Origin: Capitella teleta
Taxonomy: Eukaryota; Annelida; Polychaeta; Capitellidae
Assembly (NCBI GenBank): GCA_000328365.1
Contig: KB312025.1
Coordinates: 378,012 to 442,011, forward strand
Direction: 5' to 3'
Length of the DNA stretch: 64,000 nt
Shown here: in pieces, positions 13,601 through 26,533 of the stretch
Numbering within the stretch: position 1 is the first letter of the stretch
Layout of the letters: every line of letters begins with the position of its first letter
Program-made: the position numbers and the translations under genes
Notes under the pieces: model-generated
What the model saw: only the letters and a program-made list of their open reading frames with translations
Databases searched by the model: none
Told to the model about the DNA's origin: nothing

Positions 13601-16150
13601 GCTCTCATAATACCCGACAAAGATCAAAGGAATGGCCGCCGATAAGCCCAATGACTACGTCTCGATCAACTGACCAACTTATCGACCTCGATGAACAAAG
13701 CGATAAGCTGAGATTTAATTCAAATGCTCGAACTTCATGCAAAGAATTATATAATCACCGAAAGATTATTTCAAGTGTGTACTAAAGAGCAGACATCGTT
13801 GCATTGCAGGGTTTTCTAGGAACTCATGCATGCATGAAATATAGATTTTTTTTCCGATGTCATTGAGTTCATTTGATGATAGAGAGGTCCACAATTAGAT
13901 CTCTGTATACAGGTGCCGTTGTGGTTCATGTTTGATTTGAACTCTTGAACTGATGACGACAGTGCAGGAGTACAAAACTCCAGCAATCACCAACAACCGA
14001 TTGTCGAATTTCTCGGACCCTTGCATGCTGTACCGAGCCAACTTCTACTCGACATATTGCAATTGATATGATACTTGAAAGCTTTGATCTGCTGGACAGG
14101 TACTTGTCTCGTCAGATAATGACCCCTCTCGGTGTTTGCAACAGGAAGCAAGTAAGACATATATTGACACAGCCAGCGAGATAGGATTCACCCGCGTAAA
14201 TCATTCTTCTACACTTACGTAATTTCTCAAAATTGGATACTTACATGTATATATATATTTCCTATCCCAGTACATATATATAGTATACAACGCAGCAATT
14301 AAGTAGATTCACGATATCAGATTATCGTCTTATAGATAATATGCTTGAGAAACAAGCGATGGGGCATAACGCTGTCGCTTAGCAACCACGGGCGCTGTTT
14401 CTTTGATCTGCTAATCTTCCTGCTATCACCGGATGATTAGCACCCGGTCTTCAAAAGGATTTCGGCCGGTAATCCGACTGCACTAATCGGCAATGTTTTG
14501 ATATTAGAAATGACAGTTTGTATCGCCTCCCACAACATTGATACAGTCGGCGCAATGGGCGAGATCAACTGGTGATCCGAAATGCTCTTATTGTAATTAC
14601 GGAGAGAAATTATACAGTTGAGTTACACACCTGGGTAACCTTCAATGTATGAATATGTACATATAGGTGCACGATGTGTTCATTTTCAGTCAGGTGTATC
14701 CAATAATTCATCATTATTGTTATTATCTATATAGAAATCATTATAGTTATCCATAATACATATATTTGCCTGACAATAAGCCTAAATAGGGAGCATGAAT
14801 TATGTCTAAGTCATCTTGCAGTCTGAAGTCTGAATTTCTACCGTTTGATGATCAAATATATCCGCACTTCTCTCGCGAGTTGTGACGTAACGCGATCTGA
14901 ATTAGTGATCAGGGCCTTTGAAGAGTACGCACATCGTTCAGCTCATTTACATGCCGACAAAAGAGGCCATGAAAGATTCAGGACTCAATGATGACAATTA
15001 TGGTAGTCATGATTATCGAACACACAAAAGGCGCGGAGCACTTAGGACCTGTTACGTCACAGTCACGCTTCATTGGGTCACGTACGAAGCCACGAAACAT
15101 GGTACGTGTCACTTAGTCTATATAGTATATACAGGTGCCATTGCAGTATTTTGCTGATCCTCATCACGCAGATAATTCTCATCCCTTTTCCCTTTTCGCG
15201 CCATTCCAAAAGTCACAAGCTGGTGTGATATACAGCATAGTGTGCTGATATGCGCCCTTATATCAGAACACTTCAATGTGACCCACTTGGGATTCGTCAT
15301 CCGTGTAATAACCTATACAGAAGAATAAATATTTACTATCTGATATGTACATAGCACGGCGCTTTACGCGAATTACTAAGCTTACTTATATGTTGTCAGT
15401 ATTACGCAATTACGCACCTAATAATTATAATCATTGTATATCTAGTTTATTTACAACATTGTATATTCCTGTAAACAAAGCTCACTTGTCAAACTAACAT
15501 CATCAGAAATGGTCATTTGGCTTAATCAATAATCCATAATTACTGATACGTTCACAATTAGCTCAAGGTCCCGTGGCTTGTTTGCAACCACAACGGACAA
15601 ATGACGGCCGTGCATTATGCATCTCTTCCATCATGCGTCTGCTCTTCTGACTCCGATGGACAAACAAAGGAATCTGTCATCAAAACATTCGACTTCATCG
15701 TTAAACTTTCAGCACTTTTTACAAGCAACACGCTCGTGGCTTACGACTCTAAGTGCGGAGTTTCCGACGCTTTGGAAAAATAATGCTGTTGTGGGTCGAC
15801 CGACTTGTGGGGATTTTGTACATACAACAAAGCTGGCCTGAATGTCGTATAACATGTGTAAATTAGTTACTTATTTAGTCCATTTAATTACAATGGCGTC
15901 GCTGTGTGTCCTGTATCATGACGATTATGATTCTAAATTTGCGTGCAAGACAATGTGTACAAGAGAAAGCATAAGGCGCATGCTGTATTGAATGATCAAT
16001 GCTGTGATTTGGGGAAATACTTAATGCCAACTTGCTACTAGTATCTTATATATGTAAGCGTGAAATGTGTTTATAGCATACATAACATGCAATGACTTTT
16101 AATTGTTAAGTGATCTTTGATTACTCCGAGTATATAGATGCATATAGTGT
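6733..16150. other. Gene desert downstream of FoxD, first part
   Basis: No protein family or spliced gene could be supported. The region is AT-rich, with scattered forkhead-like TGTTTAC and homeodomain ATTA sites. One exact copy of the recurrent motif ATCATAACGC lies at 8288-8297. A GC-richer patch at 9430-9700 includes two nuclear-receptor-type AGGTCA half-sites near 9530-9560. It probably holds FoxD 3' UTR at its start and distal regulatory DNA beyond. Confidence 0.5.
7623..7655. repeat. Poly-A tract
   Basis: An uninterrupted run of about 33 A, preceded by an AGAAAG-rich stretch. It may be the tail of an unrecognised retroposon copy, but no body was identified upstream. Confidence 0.85.
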
Positions 16151-16157
16151 AGACCCC

Positions 16158-16290
16158 AAAGCCAGCCGGGAAAATCCGACTAGCCAGCCGAAAAATATCT
16201 TAGCCGCCGCCGCCAGAATTCTACCGATCCGCCGAAAAAACAGTTGGCTAAGTCGCCGCCGAAAATTCATCGGTCAGTCGAATTTCTTTC
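16158..16290. repeat. Degenerate repeat with GCCGAAAA core
   Basis: Several imperfect units with cores such as CAGCCGAAAA, CCGCCGAAAA and CCGCCGAAAATT are spaced 20-35 bases apart. A related unit reappears at 17215-17265 (GACTAGAGCCAGCCGAAAA, followed by ATCTCAGTCAGCC). It could be a decayed minisatellite or a mobile-element fragment. Confidence 0.5.
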
Positions 16291-16807
16291 GATCGAACGA
16301 TTTAGCAGGAAATAACGTCACGATTTATAGAATTTCACAAAGTAAACCGTCAATTACATATTATATGATTTAAAAACGAAGGTTCTAATAAAGACAGATA
16401 GTTTCTACTGCAATTACCTCGCTACTTCAAGAACTGGGATGAGGAAGAAATAGCTCTTCACTTTTTGAAGAGCCACGCTTTGACTTTTTCAAATTTGAAA
16501 GGCAGCCTGAATGTATCTGACTTCTATGGGGCATGAAGCACGAGGGGGCTTTACGGCTCCACTCAACCCACACGGGTGATAAGGGCGCCAGAACAGAGGC
16601 CCTGCTCTTATCGATAAATCCTGAGGGTTCTTTATCTTGCATACTACCATAGACAGTAGTACACAGCGACCGGCCTTGTTACGCAGTTGGACGACTAAGT
16701 TTATCTTGATCATATGTGCCAATAGAAACAAAGTTTTCCAGTACATTCCCAAATGGTAAACTATATTCACTGTAATAATTTTAGTAATAATGGCTAAATT
16801 TGTCCTT

Positions 16808-16956
16808 CCTTCCTTTTTGTTTTTTGTTTTTGTTTTTGTTTTTGTTTTTGTTTTTGTTTTTTTTGTTTTGTTTTTTTTTGTTGTTGTTGTTGTTTTGTTG
16901 TTTTTTGGTTTTTTTTTGGGGTTTTTTTTTTTTTTTTTTTTTGGGGGGGGGTTGGG
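16808..16956. repeat. TTTTTG tandem repeat and T-run/G-run tract
   Basis: TTTTTG units repeat, then change to TTG units and end in about 22 T followed by 9 G. Low-complexity frames on both strands are not coding. Confidence 0.9.
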
Positions 16957-17649
16957 CCCCAGCTGCCCAGCATTGGATCATCATAGTGTAGACCTACACA
17001 ACAGCAAGCATCAGCTTTATCATTGGCTGAGACTGCTATGAATCAAGTAATTTTTAATATTGTATTATGCATACAGCTTGTATATACATTTTGTATTATG
17101 CATACATATATGTTAACAAGAACATACATGTATTAATTAATATAATGCATGTACATGCATTAGCAATGCAGTCGATCTGAGCCAGCGGAAGAATATCACA
17201 GTTAGCCATGCACATAAAGGTCGGATAACCGACTAGAGCCAGCCGAAAACGATCTCAGTCAGCCACAATTAAAGGGAGGGAGAACTGGTTAAAAATTGAC
17301 TTTGAGTCGTTATTTGATGCACCATAAATGATTCCTATGCCTGGCCCACACAAGGAATATCATCGCTAACGATTTCCCGGGCGATATATTGCTAACTAGG
17401 CGTGACGTCAGCAGCTGTGATGAAACACCGAGTTCCCCATCTGTTACAATGGGCCTCGTCATATCAGCGTGTCCTGCAACTAAACCCTTGGATATTTTTT
17501 TATTTTCTTTTCGGAAATAGATAGAATAATCATTTTGCCACCAGTCAGGCGCGAAAAATTTTCTTTTTCCGCTATTTTTCTTATTTTAACAAGCGATTTT
17601 CTAGGACACCTACCATGTTTCTCATCCTGAAACAGTAAAAAGGTCAGCC

Positions 17650-17800
17650 AGAGTGCACCACGCATGCGCTTTCGTTTCGTAAACAACAAAGATGTCCTTT
17701 TATGGCGAACATGCTCTGCTCTGATTGGCTGAAATCGATAGCTTCACGAGGGGAACGGAACCAATCAGCCATCAGCCAAACCAAGCCATCAGCTGACGTT
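17650..17800. promoter_or_regulatory. Promoter-like module with paired CCAAT boxes
   Basis: An NRF1-like CGCATGCGC lies near 17662. An inverted CCAAT (ATTGG) at 17724-17728 and a direct CCAAT at 17761-17765 are followed by AGCTGACGT near 17792. The pair of NF-Y-type boxes, about 37 bp apart, is typical of TATA-less promoters. No coding exon is evident on either side, so it could be an enhancer, a non-coding RNA promoter or chance. Confidence 0.3.
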
Positions 17801-18727
17801 TGCCTCCTATACTTCGCAATGGAAGCCATTCTCCCATAGGCGCAATGTTAACCCCGATATTCGGAATGCATTATTTCCTTACGCTTGCATCCAGGCATGG
17901 TGTTATTGGCACGGAATGCTATCAATTGGTGCTATGAGTCAATAGAACATCACTTAAAATTTAGTTCCCCATCCCTTTAAGCACTCGGCTGGCTGGCTTC
18001 CAGGCCCGATATAGTGGACCGACATTGATCATAAACAGAGCCGGGTGACGAAGCTGCGAGTGACACGCTCAGCCATCTTCAAAGCGCGGCCATTAGGCGT
18101 CCGACTCGCGACTTCCGTCCAACAACGACCATCGATGACCCTCCAGTCGCCGCACTGACCATCCATCCACCCAGCACCCATCAACATTTTGCCTATTTGA
18201 GGCAATCATTCGCAGAGAAAGGCTCGATTTCCCGTCTGTTGAAGCTCATGCCCGCTTCACTTCCTTTGAAGGTTCCGCGAATTAGCCAGACATCGATGAA
18301 AGACGACTTAACCTGCTTATAGAAGGGATGCTAAATATTGTCCTCATTGCATTACGTTGGGCCTATTTCACGGGATCTGTAATTGCATTGCAGAGGCAGT
18401 GCACCTGGGGGCGGGGAGGGGGTGGGGCGGATACTTGATGCCTGCTTACGGAACATGGGCAGAGATACATGCAATAACGACGCGCAATGAATCCTTTGTG
18501 GGCCAACAGCAGTTTTATAATGGGAGCCAAGTGATTTGGAGTTATGCAATTCTTGCTTGATTGCGCATTTTGCCCCAGTCGCAGGTGTGGTTGTCAAGTA
18601 GGAAGAGGAAGAAATGAAAGGGTACGCAGAAGACTTTACATAATGCACTATCATTGCGCTTCTCTGTGTAACGTTAGAAGAAAGTTTCCAAGGTTTTCTT
18701 TGAATATTTTATTCTATAAGCTTTCCT

Positions 18728-18730
<3 letters not shown>

Positions 18731-18763
<33 letters not shown>

Positions 18764-18814
18764 GGGGGGGGTCTTTTTTTCTTTTTTTTTTTTTCTTTGA
18801 GGGAGGGGGGGGGG
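18731..18814. repeat. T-run/G-run low-complexity tract
   Basis: About 32 T are followed by 9 G, then further T runs and a second G run. It closely resembles the T-to-G tract ending at 16956. Confidence 0.9.
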
Positions 18815-20289
18815 TATGTAGATTTGGTTGCGCACACTCCTGGTCATTATAACCATGATGCTGTGCTCACAACTGAGCTGTCAATTTCATCACATTGGAC
18901 CCAACCCACGCTTGATCAAGCGCACAAGATGAGGGAGACAGTCCTGCCTGCTGCTTGATACACACGTCCTGCATAAAGACCTAATCTTCCGAGATGCTCT
19001 GCTTAAATATTTAGACAAGGACGAAGTGGCATTGTGTCGACCATGCTTCAGCGCCGAGTCGACGTCGACGAGGACCCTCCAAGTGCCCCGCGCAGCCAAA
19101 CCGGATTTGTCCAGTGCGCCTGCGCGGTGTCCTCATTTTCCGGGCGAATTGGCGTCGTGAAAAAAGCGCTTAACGCGGTTAGCTTCGTTCGTTCAACTGT
19201 ATTCCGCATCTGTTCGAGGTTCGGAAGCAGTTCTTTTGCGGGCAATCAGTTGGAAGCAACTCCGCCATCGAGCGGCCTTTTCCTCGGCCAGCGGGCCACT
19301 GAAAGGCATCTCAATTGGCGTGAATTACAGGGATTAGTTACAATTCCCTGATGGGAGGCTTGGGACTCATGGGAAAGAAGGATTGAGGGGGGGGGGTTGT
19401 TAATTACTGACTTTGGTTCTTTGTTTCACGGGGAGTATATATATTTTTCGGTTGTTTGTTCGTGCAAGAACGAGCGTATAAACATAAGAGGATCTTTCGC
19501 CGGTTGACTCGGATCTTTGTATTGGGAGGTTTCGGGTTTCGCATCCCTTTAGATGTTCGCATAGATACGTCGTTGCATCAACATTCGCGTGTTTCTTGGA
19601 GGGGAACATCAACACCGGGCGTTTCAGCATCTGCATCACTTCCACATCAAAGAACTCTGTCATCCATTATTCCGTAAACACAACACGCGAATTCTTGCAA
19701 AAACCCAGTAAATATGTTTGCATTGTATGCGTAGGACAAGGATGTTCTCTGTGTATTAAAATAGTATCGGTAATGCCTCAATCGGATTATATCATGCAGT
19801 GTAACAATAAGGAGATGAATTTTGTGTGTAAATCGCGCCCTATGTTGTGTAAATATTACATAATACACAATGTATTACAGGTATAGTACACTATACGCAG
19901 GGTGGCATATGATATGGATAACCTAGATGTAATTAATAGTACAGCAGATTATGAATTATGTACGTCGATTTGACACTTTCTCAGAAGCCCTTGAGAAATC
20001 TACTAATACAAATTGTACGCACATCCAGTAACCAGAATTTGCCATAAATTAAATAAATTAATAAATTAAATCGAGGATGACGAGTGCAACTAGTGAGTGC
20101 AATCAAGCAACATCATAATAGTTAATTAGGAGTTTACTCGGAGTAATAGTTCCACAGTTTACTTAAGTGACCAAGACCTCACTCGAACAATTAGTAGTAA
20201 TAACTTGTAATCACTGTACAAGATGACAACCGTTGATATGAACACTACATAAGTCAGTGAGCACAGCGGTCATCTCATCCAAGAGTTGC

Positions 20290-20540
20290 ACTAATGCAGT
20301 GACGTCACAGAGGCCTCGAGGGTGGGCGCATGCGCATCGCAGGCGTTGCTTGGCTTCCGGGGTGACAAGGGAAGCCCGGCGGATGACCAAGCCGTCAATC
20401 CGTAGTGATAACTGTTGATGGAATTGGAATAAATACTGGTTGCCCTGACAACAATGAAACGCCGAGCAATAATTGGCCGAGAAGGGCTTTTAGAGCCGCG
20501 GCAGGAAATAGAGCGACGTCAGTGTCACTTCCGGGTCTTC
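20290..20540. promoter_or_regulatory. CRE, NRF1 and ETS site cluster, orphan promoter candidate
   Basis: A perfect CRE palindrome TGACGTCA is at 20300-20307, an NRF1 palindrome GCGCATGCGC at 20326-20335, and ETS-type CTTCCGG/ACTTCCGGGT at 20354-20360 and 20527-20536. CpG density is high. This combination marks constitutive animal promoters. Short open frames follow on the plus strand (for example from 20454), but none shows a recognisable domain. Confidence 0.4.
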
Positions 20541-21350
20541 TTCGCTCGGAACTCGGTGACGGTGTCATATCCGCTGTCACCCTCGTACAGTGCGGCGAAA
20601 ATTAATTGCGGCACTTCGTATTTAATCTATTTATATTATATAAATTCCAATGTAGAAAGTTATGAGGGGCTGTGTATAAGTGGGATCTACTATATAGTAT
20701 CGCGTACCTGCAAAAACGAGTACATTTAACCCTCAGATATACAAGCACCTCCCCCTTCCCCCTTGTACTGTCTAATTCTTGGAGCACTCCTTAGAGAACG
20801 CACGTGTTCCGTTCGTTTGACGGATTGCCTGAAACCAGAGAAATTGGCGATGTGCTTTTGATGGAAGCCGGCAGGTGCCTCCCCCTTCCCCCTCCTGCCG
20901 CAGTATCCACGAAGCGTTCAACTAATGAGCGGAGACCTGGCGAACGTCCATCATTCTCTGATGTTGCAAGAGAAAACTCGTCGACGAACTAAGCAAATGT
21001 TTGTCTTCGGAATCTGCACTCTGTGAGCCTCTGCTGCTGTACATCTTCATCCGATCTACGCTATATACTGACGTCCAAATGACGTACAGCGTAGACACCT
21101 GGGAAGCTAACACGCGGTTTTACACAGCCATAGCTGTATCCCTAAATTACCAGGCTTTCTTGTAACATTACTCCTCCACCTTTTGGGGCAAAATCGATAA
21201 AATTCCAAGCTGTATTATAGCGAGAGAATCAATTGTACAAACTGCTCTGTATGTACTCAGAGCCAATCGCCTGACATGTCTCGTGGCGCCGATTACTTGC
21301 AATACGCCTGGAGAAGCGAACAGTTAGCAACGCCGATTGTTTGATCAGGG

Positions 21351-21378
21351 GTTTAAAGTACTTTAAAGTACTTTAAAC
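21351..21378. repeat. Perfect 28-bp palindrome made of tandem TTTAAAGTAC units
   Basis: The unit TTTAAAGTAC occurs twice, followed by TTTAAA, flanked by G and C so that the whole 28 bp equals its own reverse complement. It could form a hairpin or be a dimeric protein-binding site. Confidence 0.9.
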
Positions 21379-24300
21379 TGGCGAAGTGCGTGATTTGTCC
21401 GATTCAGGAATGTTTATTGATGTCAGGGAAGGAAACATTCGCAGTATTACACGCAGCTGAGATCGTTGGCAAACACTGGAAGATAAACCATAATGATATT
21501 CATAAATGCATTAACTATGCATCCACAATTTGCATATAATTACCCTATGGATGCATGCATCAATTAGCACAGCACGGGTTTTCAATGGCACCTCCATTGA
21601 GACTTGATTGATACGCATCGTGCATAAAACGGATTATATAACAGCACTAATAGCTGCATGCGTATAATATATGTATATTTGCATGTACATACAAAAAGTA
21701 CCTTGTTGCGCGCATGCGTGTAGAAATCTCGCGCATGCGTCAAGGGGACATCTGTCATCAAAACGAAATCCACTTGTGTTTCAATCGGGTCCACTTCGCT
21801 CTCGAAATGTCATTATTCAGCTGAGTGATCATAATCTGAACGAAAATGAAATCATTTGAAGGGAGGGGGGAGACGATTACCTGAATTACATCTCTATTCC
21901 GCTTTGTTGAGAAGCAAGGGCTTACTGCGGAGGTCCAAATAAATCCCCCAATTAGAAAACGCTGACCGCGGGCGACGGTGCGGTTTAAAAACACTTTAAA
22001 ACCCTCATGAATAACAAACGTTGTCGAGTTAGGGTAAATATGTATCTAATAAGTACGCCCCGGGGCGAGTGTTATCTGTTCGAGGCTCACCCGAAGCAAA
22101 ATACTGACTGACATAGAGGATTTTGAAGGGAAATTTCATGTGAAAATAGTTACATGTCAACATTGACCACAAATTCCACAATAATGTTAACTTAAAATAG
22201 AAACGTCAATATTTATTAGAATATAACAAATTGAGCCGGTTTATCATTTTATGGGATACTTATGTTCTTTAAGGGATTACATCACAGATCTCTGAGAGAT
22301 ACATTCAATCTGTACAGGCATTTGAATAAAATTATACAGGTGCGTATCTTGCGGTAAAAAGTAGGTTCTAGTCTCTGGAAATGGATAATATTTCATTTAT
22401 TCAGTGACATATTTCTTTTTAAGAACAACGATTATTCTGACTTAGACGAGACATGTCAAATCACCAATTGTAGGAACACGTGCAGAGAAAACCGTATCAT
22501 ATTATTAATCACAGGTGCAATATAATTAAGAGGACATTCTTATTTTATTTATTCTTTTCATTTTTTAAATTTTTTATTTTGTTCGTCTTGCAAAAGAAGA
22601 AAATATAAAATATATAGATAACAGGCATCAATCTTAATTTAGACAGACAGCATATTGAGCGTTTATTTGTCTTCTTAATTTGTTTTTATTTGAAGTCAAA
22701 AACGTATTGTACTTTCTTAATATCTTCAGTCCACACGAATTATCCAAGAAACACGTGTTGTTGTTGGCGAGAAATGACGTGGAAAATGTAATATCGAAGT
22801 TCTGCGATTGTCAATTTATATTATTTTTTTCTCTTCCTAATGTATACATATATTTTCTTTCTGAGAGAGACAACCTGAGCGTTAATTTTCTAATCAACAC
22901 TCTCTTCATTAAAGCTTAATTAGCAGACTTTAGAATACGGATCCGATGGGTAATAAATATATATAATAGAACAGAGGTTTAGTGGTTTTCGCAGGAGCCA
23001 GCACATTATTTCAATGGAGGATTTATCGGATTTATAAATTAAATTGACTGGGAAACAATTTAGGATTAGAAGTAAATATTATGAAGCTCATTAGAGGTTT
23101 TCTTTCTTACGGAGAAATGACATTTCTTTGAAGTGGGTTCACTTTAATGATATCAATTATGATACACGCTTTAAGTAAGGATCATCCGAAATTATCTGAT
23201 ATGAGTCAAAGAAAAATAACGAAATTAATTAAACAATTGTAACGGCATTGTAATTGATATCCGATTAGGAGGACATGGCATGTTAACCGATGAGCATGTC
23301 ACTGAGTTAGCGAGTCGGTTGCTCAGACAATGCATGAGCCATAAAAATATCTGCGCTTTCGTATAATTAATTAGCACAACCATTATCACTCATCAACCGA
23401 TAAAATAGATCAACGATTATACTTATTATACATGGAATCCTATTCCATCTTTCAATCCCTGACTTCCGAGAATTTCCCGGCACGCAAAGTGGCCGCAGTT
23501 TCCCGGAATCATTCCGAATGTGTAATAATTGGATTAATAAATGTCATTGAAGTGATGTTACGTCACATGTCAGAGCGCAGGCTCGTTAAGTTGTAATTTC
23601 ATCTCATTCGTATATTCTCAATTATGTCGCTTGTAAAACCTTGGGTCTTCCTGAGGCCAATAGCGATAATAAAGAAAATGCGATTAATAATTACCTCTCA
23701 TTACTTATTATGTTACAGACCGTATGTCGGGGTGTGTATGAAGGTCGCTTACTGCAAGATTAGCTCGGACAACAGGGCTTCCAGCTGCTTTCATCCGTAT
23801 GTGCGCAGAGCATCTGCCGCCGTTATCAACATCACAGCATACTTAGCATATTGTACTAGTTTTCATGAGAAGTGCGCTTACTGTGGTATCATAAAAATTG
23901 TCACGTTTTCATATCGGAAAAGCAAATTGACATTCCGAAGCATATATGGTTTGTACTGCATGCACTACAATCAGTGATATTAATTTGGAATCATATCGAT
24001 GAAGTACTTCGTGCATGCGTCATCAGTAATTATCAATTGATATTTTTTTTCCTCTTATTGATATCATTTATTAATTGTATGAAATAAAGATATTGATGAG
24101 TTCGATGAGTGTGAGAATATATTTAGCTCACGAAAGCGTGAAATGCGTTATGATTCTTACGGGTGGCTGAGGTAATGAATGACTCGTCAAAATATATCTT
24201 GTTGAGAAATATATAATCTGATCTGATTTACGAATCGCAAAAACTATCCCAATCACCGGAGTCAATAAAAATGCAACTCCACAAAATATGACACCACGTT

Positions 24301-26516
24301 ATAGCCTTGTTTTAACGTGACGGGAACAGGACTCACAGAGAATATATTGCTATCTCTGCATCACGTTGCCATGACTGAGTGTATAGCTGGGGCGCACGAT
24401 GCAATATCTTCTCCTGCCTTATATGTTCTGTACCCCAGGCAACGTACATATCTTATATCGATGCCTTTAACCCGATACTTCTAGATGTACTCGAGTCGCT
24501 GGAAAAACTTGGAATCTAATAATTATTTCGACAATTATATTACTAGTATTTTGTTTGAATATTCCGTTCCTAATATATGCTTGAAGCCGACCAATAAGAA
24601 GCGAACCCTTCTTATGTAATAGGGTATTGTTTATTGTAGCTCTCATGATAATGCTTGGATATTTATTCCGACCCGGACCCAATGACCTTAGCATGTGTAA
24701 CCTATGGGAATTACTCTTCCCACTGATGAGATTAAAAAGCAGACTAAATCTGTGTACCCTCACATCAGTACACCTGGCACCTTCTGGCCGAGCATGCAGA
24801 TCTCTGTTGTAATGTATATGACTACGTATGTCACCAAGCGGTGCTTAACCTGTGACGTAACAGCGGATAAATACGGAGCAAACTTGATCTGAGAGCGTCG
24901 CCCCCTTAAAACAAATTAATGATCACAGCATAATAAACAAAGCTCATTAATGGCGTCGCGCGTGATGCAACCATTGAGCACATGTTGCCTCTGGTGATCT
25001 TGGTCAGTGACTGGTTCTTATACCTTCATTGCTTAATTACATGGACACGAGAACGAAGTAATTGAAACCGCCACTCGCAACTGGTTATGTGAGATGTTGC
25101 GTTGGTGCTAAGCAAATCATTTTACATGTATAATGGCTGCCTCAATGTCTTATCACAATATTCCTCCCACTTGAGGTTATCGCTCTTGTGGGTATATTTA
25201 CGAGGGCAAGCTTCTTTGTGTGCCGTGGGTATATAATCATCATAAGCGGTCAGGCAACGCCGTAGTTGTAAATATATGATCTTTCCTCATCAAACATAAT
25301 CATTCTTAATTTTGAATAATTGCCAAGCCATTGACATCAAGGACCGTTATGAATCTCCGCTCTCCGGGGCGGATATCACGAGTGCGTTATGATATCGTTC
25401 CCCTTGGCGGGACGTACTGCAGTAGCGAGTTACTCGAGTAATAACAGTGACATTGTTATTGTAGAGTATATATCAACGCGGAGAGAGATTCAATGCTGAT
25501 TGAATGTCGAGGGGGCTAAAAAAGGATACTCCAAGAAAGTGGATTGATTAACTGACGTGCTCAGCTGCTCATCAATTCGAGAGATTTCGAGGGTCCGACC
25601 GAAACAAGTTGAAGTCTTTTCCGTTATCAGTCTTCGAGGACTGTCTCGCGAGTCAGATTTTTTTTGGGGGTCTCCCATCTTCAGGAATATTTCTTCTAAG
25701 TTCTCACGCTCCCGACAAGGGCACTCGAAAAGTAACATTATGGTTTCTCCCTTGGTTGTTTGTTTTGTACCTTTTCAACCGTACTCGAGTATTCCTTATC
25801 TCCTACCACGACCCACCCCCTCCTCTGAAGCCCCCTCCTCATCCCCCTATCCTCTCCACTTATGAATTCCACACCCCCACCATTAACGCCCCCTCGTAAC
25901 ATATTTTCGGGGGTTGGGTTGGGGTTCCCTCTCAGTTCGCCGCATACTAAATGAATCGGATGACCCAGTCGGTTTAAGGCTTTTGGTCCTAATAAAATAT
26001 GAATTCACTTGGTGCCTCCATATAGTCTCGCCCATACAAGGCCTTTACTAGCACATCGGTCAAGATTAGACGTACCACATATTTCATTCCATTCTTATCG
26101 CCTTTGTTAGTTGTATGTACTAGTAAGTCTAGAACACTAATTCGCCGCGCTAACTACCTGTTTGGTTGGCAAACACATCCGATGATTTAAGTGGCATCAA
26201 TTCGTCATTTTAGTCTAATTAACAATTCCGCATAAAGTATACCTTTACGGAAATCATATTTGTGGGTTTTCAATGCTTCTGTGATTCTGAGTATAAACAA
26301 ATAAACATCAATTCAAATAAATATAACCTATGTCAGCACATTTATTACACTATTTTAGTCCTTCTTTAATTCCTTCTTAGAATAAAATTTATGAAACTGA
26401 ACGGGGCTATTCGTTGCTAGTTATTCGGTCCATACATGTATGCAACGCATATAATCATGTAATTATTTATATGTTTGGATTAGTGGTACGTTATAGATGG
26501 AGCACCGGGCCGGGGC

Positions 26517-26533
26517 GGGGGGGGGGGGGGGGG
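26517..26533. repeat. Poly-G run
   Basis: Seventeen consecutive G, preceded by GGCCGGGGC. It is potentially G-quadruplex forming. Confidence 0.9.

Noticed and set aside
16781-17041. Open frames encoding poly-Phe or poly-Lys proteins, also at 18674-18856 and 49-334
   Set aside because: They are translations of homopolymer tracts.
19034-19351. 105-codon open frame in a GC-richer patch
   Set aside because: No recognisable domain, no splice or codon support, and overlapping antisense frames of similar length.
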